A stretch of DNA of 64,000 nt from Sipunculus nudus. Taxonomy: Eukaryota > Annelida > Sipuncula > Golfingiida > Sipunculidae. This document shows positions 49,300 to 64,000 of the stretch, piece after piece. The stretch is taken from positions 2,818,601-2,882,600 of the forward strand of contig CM049319.1 in NCBI GenBank assembly GCA_026874595.1, given 5' to 3'. Both the position numbers and the translations under genes were made by a program. Each line of letters starts with the position of its first letter. Position 1 is the first letter of the stretch. A model generated the notes under the pieces. It searched no databases. It saw nothing but the letters and a program-made list of their open reading frames with translations, and had not been told where the DNA came from.

Positions 49300-49700
49300 T
49301 GCCCCGAGTGAACTGTGACAAATTGCTTGCTCAGGCTACTGCGCTGAGTGAACTCATGACCTACCTGGCTAGACTGAGTGATTTTTTGACCTGTACTTGG
49401 CTGCACTGAGTGAACTCTAGACCTGTTGCATAATCTGACACAGTTGGCAGTCTGCCAAAGCTATAAATAGATCCAGTGCCAAATCTGATGCAGTGGGCAG
49501 TCTGCCAATGCTATAAATAGAATGCAGCTACTGCACTGAGTTAACTCCTGACCTATACCTGGCTGCACCCAGTGAACTCTTGACCTGTTGCCTAATCTGA
49601 TACAGTTGACAGTCTTACAAAGCTATAAATAGATCCAGACTGACCTTTGGCCTGTTGCCAAATCTGAAATAGTAGCCACACCTATGCATAAGCTCTCAGA
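49300..49700 (+). repeat. Degenerate tandem repeat with TATA-like motifs
   Basis: Blocks of ctgcactgagtgaactcttg and aatctgacacagttggcagt recur in shuffled order. gctataaatag occurs three times (about 49461, 49511, 49621). Copies are diverged. Confidence 0.7.
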
Positions 49701-49734
49701 TTGGCTCCACATGCAGCCCTGAGGGGCATGACAC

Positions 49735-49842
49735 ACATGAGGTGATCACATGATATTCATGAGGTGATCACATGCTACCTATGAGGTGATCACATGGTGC
49801 CCATGAGGTGTTCACATGCCACCCATGAGGTGATCACATGCC
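49735..49842 (+). repeat. 22-bp tandem repeat with palindromic core
   Basis: Five copies of atgaggtgatcacatg plus six variable bases, starting near 49739, 49761, 49783, 49805 and 49827. The core gtgatcac is an 8-bp palindrome. Confidence 0.9.
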
Positions 49843-50167
49843 TTGTGCTTGGCTGCACTAACTGAACTCTTGACCTATATCTGCCTGCACTGAATGAACT
49901 CTTGATCTGTTGCCAAATCTGAAACAGTTGGTAGTTTCTCAACCTATTTAAAAATACAGACACAATCTTGGCATGGTAGTAAATCTGTTTACACATACTG
50001 AAAGACTTTGGCCAAAATACTTTTTTTTGGAGCTGACATATTCATAAACTTTTTATCAAAATATTTAGAATAATAAAAGATGCAGTTCTTTCATTGTTAA
50101 AGGTCTAATAGTTCTGCCAAAAATCGTTCAAGTAAACTTGAACAAAAGCCACCTAAGAATAATTTTT

Positions 50168-51395
50168 AGCTCAGCTGACTTTCAGTCATGCTGGGCTATA
50201 GCGATGGGTCTTTGTCCGTCGTCCTTCCGTCTGTCTGTCCGGCTGGCCGTCCGTCCGTTAGCAGGGCACAAATCGTAACCGTAGGGGCTAGGGCCATGAA
50301 CCCTATGCAGTCTTAGAGGTAATAAAAAGATCTCCTTGCAAACCTGAAATAAGGTCACTGCGACCTATATTCTCGAAGTTATGGGGTGTGTTTGCACCCC
50401 CCAGAAATAACTCTTTGAGACAAAATTTTCATCCCAAACCTTCAATCTTTCACATACAGCTCACCTACCAACAGGGGAAGAACGATAATTTTTTTGAGGT
50501 CAAAAGGTCAAAGGTCAAGGTCACAGGAGCCTTTTCTTTGAAAAGCCTGTGGATACATTTTAAGCCAACCCTTTCATCCAAATTCTTTGATCTTTCACTT
50601 ATAGCTCACCTACTAAGTTGGAGAAGAATCCTACAGATTTTGAGGTCACAAGGTCAAAGGTCAGGGTCACAGGATCCACTTCTTTGAAAAGGTTGTGGAC
50701 ACATTTCAAGCTAGACTTTTCATTCCAAACCTTCCAGCACTGATATCGCTTCTCTGCCAACAGGGGAAAAGACCTGTTGATTTTGAGGTCAAAGGTCAAG
50801 TTCACAGCACCCACTTCTTGCGTGGAGTCATTTTCAGGCAAACTTTTCAATCTGTACCTTCCATCTGTCATATATGGCTTACCTACCAATAAGGGAAGAA
50901 GCCTATTGATGTTGAGGTCAAAAAGTCAAAGGTCAAGGTCACAATATTTAATTGTTCTAAATGCTTGTGAGCATATTTCAAGTGAAACTGTTCAACCCAA
51001 ACCTTCAGTCTTTCACATTTGCCACATCTATGCATCACTCAGTTTGACTCAAACTTCATACTTATGGGTCTTTTTGCTTGAATAAATAACTTATTGATTT
51101 TGGGGTCAGCTGGTCAGCAGGTTAAAGGTTGCAGGTCAAAGTTATTCACCCATTGGTTGCCAAGTAATTACACCAGATTTAAGTGGTTAGTAGTTACCCA
51201 TCATTTAGAAGGAATCCAGTTGATATATGGGCAAAAGGCCAAGGTCATAGGTCAGGGATGTTCACAATTACTTATTTTATAGACCATCTCTATTTTTCTT
51301 GTATATATAACCATCCCACTCCAGCTGGTACATCTCCCTGTGTGGCTGTAATTGTGAGTGACACTGGTGACATATGACTCCCTTTTGTATCAGCC
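50168..51395 (+). mobile_element. Palindrome-ended element with AGGTCA-rich modules
   Basis: The left hairpin at 50168-50197 and the ccttccgtctgtctgtccgg stretch match the 8045 and 37281 elements; the next 150 bp (aacctgaaat, then cctatattctcgaagttatg) resembles the 8045 element. The core is about five modules of 130-145 bp. The right end is degenerate and its position approximate. Confidence 0.65.
50497..50942 (+). promoter_or_regulatory. Clusters of AGGTCA half-sites
   Basis: At 50497-50523 four AGGTCA units follow each other with gaps of 2, 1 and 0 bp; the pattern recurs at 50643-50669 (last unit gggtca) and, less perfectly, at 50786-50804 and 50915-50941. AGGTCA-N-AGGTCA is the DR1 type bound by RXR, HNF4 and COUP-TF class nuclear receptors. 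Binding is inference; the motif may simply be part of the mobile element. Confidence 0.5.
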
Positions 51396-52538
51396 TATTA
51401 AGTGATAAGGCTCAGTGATAGGTACCTCGTTACTTCATAACAAAAACACTGTTGTCAGAATGCTTCAGCCAGGCATAAAGACTATGAGAGTATAGTATTA
51501 AGGTTTACCTACTGATTTATAAGATGATGGGAACATTTTGCAGTTTATTTTATGGAATCCTAGCAATAAACTTAGTTTCCTAGATATCTGAATATTTTAA
51601 TATATATCACCACATATAAAAGCAAGTGTTTGTTCTCATAATATGTGGATGTGTACCTTGATTTAGGATGGCTTTTTGTTTTATTTCAAGACTCTTAGTC
51701 ATGCTTTCTGCATTTCTTTTCTTTCAGGTTTGGCAGTTTACCTACCCTGCTGACCCCATTGAAAAGCAGAGTGATAATAAAAAATATTGGACTTACACTT
51801 TTTACAATTGCATATCTATAAATCTGATATGAGGGCCTGGACATGCCTTTTGAATTATTTTGGGCATTCATTACTGGATAATTTGCCCCAAGTTTGGTCT
51901 CCTATTGGAGAATGTGGGATATCAAATGTTATACTTGTCAGAAATCCATTATGTCTGCCAGTTAGCCACCTTAGAAATTCTTTCTTCAGTGCAGTTTCAG
52001 TAATTTTTCTTAAATGTTTGGTCTGATTTAGAGAATGTTTGTTGTCTGATTTCAGACTTGTCAGAAGTCCAATATGGCCACCAGGCAACCATCTTTTTAT
52101 TCCTTTTGATCATATTATCTCAAGAACAGTTAAAGTGAATGCAGTTGGATGTATATTTATGTAATCTTGTAAAGGATTGGGTCAAATATTTCTGAATAAA
52201 TATTACCATCATTTATAAAAGTGCAGTACAGTTGGCTTGTATTGAATAAAAATTCATACAGAAGCACCTGTTTCTCAATAATTCTTGCATGTATTTCCTT
52301 GATTTTTGCTATATATTTTGATCTTATATTTGCCCTTTGTGGTGTTCCTTTTGAGACTGACAGGTTTCAAGCAAGCTGTTGGAATAGTTCCTGATAGCTT
52401 AACAATCATGCATTTTCCTCAGACCATCAATTCACTGTGTTTTAACCAGACATAGGTGATATATATTTCTGTTGTCATAGAAAATTTTCAACAAATTGGC
52501 AAATTGGTTCTTCAAAATTTGACTGGTTTAACCGTCAG

Positions 52539-52810
52539 GGCTGGCACGTTTCAGGGACAAGAATTTGTTTTCAGACTGATGAGTGGGGCATCACATTTTG
52601 CATCAAACCAATGAGAGCTTGATGGTGTGGGTTGGAAACTTGGAGTTGGATGCACAATGTGATACCACACTCTCAGTGGTCTGATTACAATTCTGTGCCC
52701 TGTGCGACCCCTGGTGGTGAAACCCGGAGAATCCTGCTATACAAAGCAGCTGTTAAAACAAAGGAGATCCAGGATGACTGCAGTGTATAATTACTGCATG
52801 AGGAATGCAG
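52539..52810 (+). mobile_element. SINE-like repeat, copy 2
   Basis: Related to 42705-42960 throughout (gggctggcac; gtggtctgattacaattctg; cccctggtggtgaaaccc; actgcatgaggaatgcagat). A shorter match to ggtctggtggtgaaacctgt occurs at 63490. Confidence 0.6.
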
Positions 52811-54755
52811 ATGGAAGAAAATCAAAAACATTACGCAGGAGTAACTGAGGAAAAAACCTGTGAATCTCATGTCTACAAAAACTATGAACAACTTTTTGTA
52901 AAATATCATTTATTCACTTTAGACAGACATTTTGTGGTCCATGAAAAGCATACATAGGACAACATACCTAGCCAAATATTATGGCTACTCTAACCGTTCA
53001 AGCTTCACCCTATCCCACCTGCCTTGTATGTATAAAACAAACCAGCGCTGCCAGTTGATTTCCTGCATTATTATGCATACCATCTTCACTGACCAGTGAT
53101 CTTACTGGACTCTGCATTGACTGCTGCCACATACAGAAAAACCTCGTCAATGACCACCTCATATTTGCGACCACCTCCTAAAATTGATCACTTTTTTCAT
53201 GGCCCAATTCTCTGTTGCTCTTTATATCAGACTTTGATTAGATGTCCACCTCAACATCCACCCCCCCCCCCCCCCCCAGAAAGTCCAAGGCCAACATATT
53301 GACAGGAGTAAACTAGCACTGATATTAACACTTACTATAAAATGTTACCAACCTCAGTGTAGACGTTTTTTCTGCTCATGCCAGTTGATTTCATTGGATG
53401 TTTTTTCATCTACACTATACAACATGTCATTATAGCCACATATATTAAAAAACCAGCAGTGGTGAATAATATTAGATTTGTGGCATTTCAGGATAACAAT
53501 AAGAACGGAGGAAGCCGTTAAATGTTTTAATAAATTAACAAGTACTGGAGACATTGAAGACCTGGACCCTTACAACCAAAGGGGGGGGGGGGGTAATTAA
53601 AGGGCCATGATGAACCCCCAGATATCACCCAGGAACAACCATGTTTTAAAAACCCTCTATCAATCAGTTCATAAACATTTCTGGTAAAGCAAGTGTAATT
53701 AACTAGTTTACCTATAGGTCATGGATGTACCGTAAATAAAATGGCAAGTGTTTGCCAGTCTGAGTGTTTGACAAAATAATGCTGAGTACCAGTCTACAAC
53801 TTGTATGCAAAGCATAGCTTGTGAAGCACACACAGCAATTGTTATGTTAAACTAACATCTGCTCAGCTCTGCAAGCAACAACCTGTATTATGCCATCAAA
53901 TAATAACTTCAATAAAAATTTTTTAAAAGTTATTTAAGTACATCTTTGTAGCACCAAGATATAAGATACCTTGCAGTAACTGGGATTAACAAAAGCTGTA
54001 GATGTGTCAATTCTATTTTTATCAGATTATTTTTATATTCTTTGGATTACTGAAAATTTATAGATCATTAAACATTCACAGGAGGTGGTTAGATGGTTGG
54101 TTCAGATTACATTGCTAGGGAAACTAGATTCTAAACCCTGTACTAGTTTGACTAGTGAAAGTGCAGGTGCTCTGATGAACACTGACCCTGACTTTAAATC
54201 CCAGTTCTTAAGGCGTTTTTTAGGATTTCCTTCATATGATATAAATGTTTAGAACTTCTGAGAGTCCTCTAATAACTAGAACCACTCATTTTATATGATA
54301 AGCCAGTATCCAAAGACATTGCACATCAGGACAACTGAAGGTGCACCTTCGTAAAGAAAACTAAACAGCACGTAAGCTGTAGATTCCCTGTTAGGATAAA
54401 CTGAAACATGCACTGTTTCCTGCAGTAAATGGTTTGGCTTGTTCTGGTTGGCCTTGGCCTAGGCTGTAGTGACATAATTTGACACCTCCATGTTTGACTT
54501 AATCAGAAGAACTTTTTAATATTCATGGGAGATAACCTGCAACCCTGCAGTAAATGGCTTGGCCCACTATGATTGGATTTAGGGCTGCAGGCCTTGGCAT
54601 TTAAATACAGCTCCAGTGTTTGAGAAACATATGTTTGGCATAATATTCTCACAAAAACAGGTAGCATTTGAAAGGTTTTTTATTTAAATTTGGTCTAGCA
54701 GAGGTTTTGATGAGCAAGTGCTAGACTGTCCACAAGGAGAGATGACATTTTAAAT
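52811..54755. other. Intergenic, no gene seen
   Basis: Non-coding, with a C17 run near 53262 and a G13 run near 53581, and a decayed MITE-like left end at 53130. Nothing else recognised. Confidence 0.5.
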
Positions 54756-54759
54756 TCAC

Positions 54760-54900
54760 ACTAGAATAAGGTTGTTTTTGCAATACAAAAACAGATATAT
54801 ATCTCCCCTCCCTATGGGCCTCCCATCCCAAAATTAAAAAAAAAATACAGACTACTTCAAACGTCACAGCATTCACAAATAATTTTTATTCTAGCTAAAT
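54760..54900 (-). mobile_element. Fragment related to 32290-32420, inverted
   Basis: The reverse complement carries tttgtgaatgctgtgac, gaagtag and ggaggggagatatatatctg, matching the + strand at about 32300-32390. Confidence 0.6.
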
Positions 54901-55249
54901 TGAGTTCCTGAGTCCATTTGCATAAGTTTTTAATCGGGGAAGACCCATAATTTTTTTTATATGGGTCTAGATAGAGGGGCAAGTCAAGTAAGATATTATT
55001 TTGTCTAAGTCAAGATAGGTATCCTACTGAATGTTGTTCTAATTTAATTAACTTTCTATAAAGGTATATGGTGCTATGGAACCACTACTACCTATGTATA
55101 CAATAATTGTGATAAAAAATCGTTACCAGCACAAACAATGAGTGACTGAATAATTGTTTCATTCTTAAACACCAGATGGCACTGACAAGCAGTTGCAGTA
55201 TTACTATATTTTACTAGAATGACACTCAGCAGTACATACCCCACCAAGG

Positions 55250-55415
55250 CAAGACAATCATACTGGATTGGACCGTCTGTCTGGATCTGTACCAAATTTT
55301 ATAGCGGCTTTCTCTGGCCTATGAACAAAGATTGATGGAAATAAGTCAAGTAGTTTTTGTGTTATGCTGCTTAAAACAAACAAACAGAGGTGAAAACATA
55401 ACCTCCTTCCAGAAG
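55250..55415. mobile_element. Fragment ending in aaaacataacctccttcc
   Basis: 'gttatgctgcttaaaacaaa' followed by 'aaaacataacctcc' is the kind of end seen on the widespread invertebrate repeat bounded by cctctgccaag (compare 59299). No coding sequence. Confidence 0.4.
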
Positions 55416-55501
55416 TAATAATGACTGTTTTTTAAAGTACCCATTTTACTGAAAGGGGACAATCTGACCATAGGTAAATATCTTCTGATCATTAAGAATA
55501 C

Positions 55502-55507
55502 TTTATT
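55502..55507 (-). terminator. Candidate poly(A) signal of the TRAF6-like gene
   Basis: Canonical AATAAA on the - strand, about 88 nt past the stop codon. Sequence match only; the cleavage site is not visible. Confidence 0.4.
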
Positions 55508-55594
55508 AACACAGATAACATTATGGCTTACTAATTTCTAGATATTATTCAGTGTATCAACATAAAAAATCTGTATCACCATATAAAAAAAACA

Positions 55595-63299
<7,705 letters not shown>

Positions 63300-63307
<8 letters not shown>

Positions 63308-63329
63308 TACTCCTCAGACACATCACCAT
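63300..63329 (-). promoter_or_regulatory. Possible overlapping upstream ORF before the TRAF6-like start
   Basis: On the - strand, an ATG at 63329 in good context (gccatgg) opens nine codons and stops at 63300. It overlaps the main start at 63307 out of frame. It matters only if the mRNA begins upstream of 63329; an acceptor-like ctttccag just upstream (about 63335-63342) would be compatible with a 5' UTR exon starting there. Confidence 0.4.
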
Positions 63330-64000
63330 GGCAACTGGAAAGATATGCAATTAAATACGAGTTAAAATTTTTAAAGCAGACACAGGACAATTATTATATC
63401 TCTAATATTAGTAGAATTTCTGAGCAGGATCAAACTCTTTATACCATTTAATGATGACATTTTCAAACTGACATCAGGACTGGCTGAAGGTCTGGTGGTG
63501 AAACCTGTATTAATGTTGGGTAACCATGACAGTCAAGCAGGTTCAAATCTATTCACCTCATCCATTCTCACTTTCATCTGGATAAAGGTAGACCTGGTGT
63601 CTAACACACCTGCAGGTTATGGGTATGTGATGATCAATCCATGTTGCTGGGTTATATTACTTATAACAGTGAGGATCTCACACACTTATAAGTCATACAT
63701 GGCTGTTGGACATAACCTTTCCAATAAGCACGCAGTTTGCTCCCTGGTTGGGTGAAATTTCACCACTCCCGAGCTGAGATTCTAACTATTAATATCCTGG
63801 CTTTGAGTCTGATGTGCTCACTTATAGTAGTCCTAAAGCACAGAAGCTAATTTTCAGTTTTTTTTACAAATATGCAAAGTAAATAACAATAGTATATATG
63901 TAGAACAGGTTGAACCAGGATGATGTTTGTTGCTAGGTTTTTAGGATTCATTCTACACGGTAAAAACATCACAGTACAAGCCAGGAACCGGTGAAAATAA
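63330..64000. other. Upstream flank of the TRAF6-like gene
   Basis: No core promoter or further exon recognised. It contains a possible repeat near 63480-63780 (ggtctggtggtgaaacctgt). Confidence 0.4.

Noticed and set aside
49461-49632. tataaatag strings as true promoters
   Set aside because: They are copies of one repeat unit with no gene or open frame downstream.
53548-53580. Another tail-exon-like string (acattgaagacctggaccct)
   Set aside because: It lacks the preceding acceptor and IP codons, and the frame is not followed by a tail of the expected length.

Overview
This is a window of animal nuclear DNA, most likely from a marine mollusc (probably a bivalve; inferred, not proven). It is AT-rich, its genes are split by GT-AG introns, and its introns are full of minisatellites, tRNA-derived SINE-like repeats and palindrome-ended elements carrying a 'CCGTCCGTC' motif that I associate with molluscan genomes. 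It holds no prokaryotic operon, CRISPR array, rRNA gene or convincing free-standing tRNA gene.

Two protein-coding genes converge. On the + strand (1825-44491) lies most of an acyl-CoA synthetase, ACSS3-type (mitochondrial short-chain/propionate-CoA ligase family). Fourteen internal exons can be joined in frame. They are followed by four separate candidate last exons (30842, 32663, 41287 and 44399), each exactly 93 nt, each with its own acceptor and stop, and each encoding a different 30-residue version of the same C-terminal tail. The first exon or exons, with the start codon and any mitochondrial leader, lie left of the window. On the - strand (63307 down to 55595) lies a complete six-exon TRAF6-like signalling protein: RING, TRAF-type zinc fingers, coiled coil and MATH domain, 598 residues. 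The two 3' ends face each other across about 11 kb without a recognisable gene.

Layout: 1-1824 is upstream intron or flank. 1825-18381 holds ACSS3 exons 1-12, with a Harbinger-like element in intron 1, a palindrome-rich element in intron 4, and duplicated exon-intron junctions after exon 3 and before exon 8. 18382-23310 is intron 12, mostly a roughly 145-bp/290-bp satellite. 23311-23410 is exon 13, and its splice donor is the first of about 70 copies of a 73-bp repeat running to about 28530. 29365-29540 is exon 14, which carries the catalytic lysine motif. 30842-44491 holds the alternative tail exons, with a 53-copy 63-bp satellite and another palindrome-ended element between the second and third. 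44492-55594 is intergenic repeats, including an element with repeated AGGTCA half-sites. 55595-63307 is the TRAF6-like gene, whose introns carry a 17-bp minisatellite, a LINE remnant and a hAT-like element with an intact 8-bp target duplication. 63308-64000 is its upstream flank.

The most striking theme is that local tandem duplication has repeatedly copied pieces of the ACSS3 splicing signal: the exon 3 donor, the exon 8 acceptor, the exon 13 donor (about 70 times) and the whole last exon (four times). The last case could make a family of ACSS3 proteins that share one catalytic core but differ in the C-terminal 30 residues. No expression data are available here, so use of these sites is inference.
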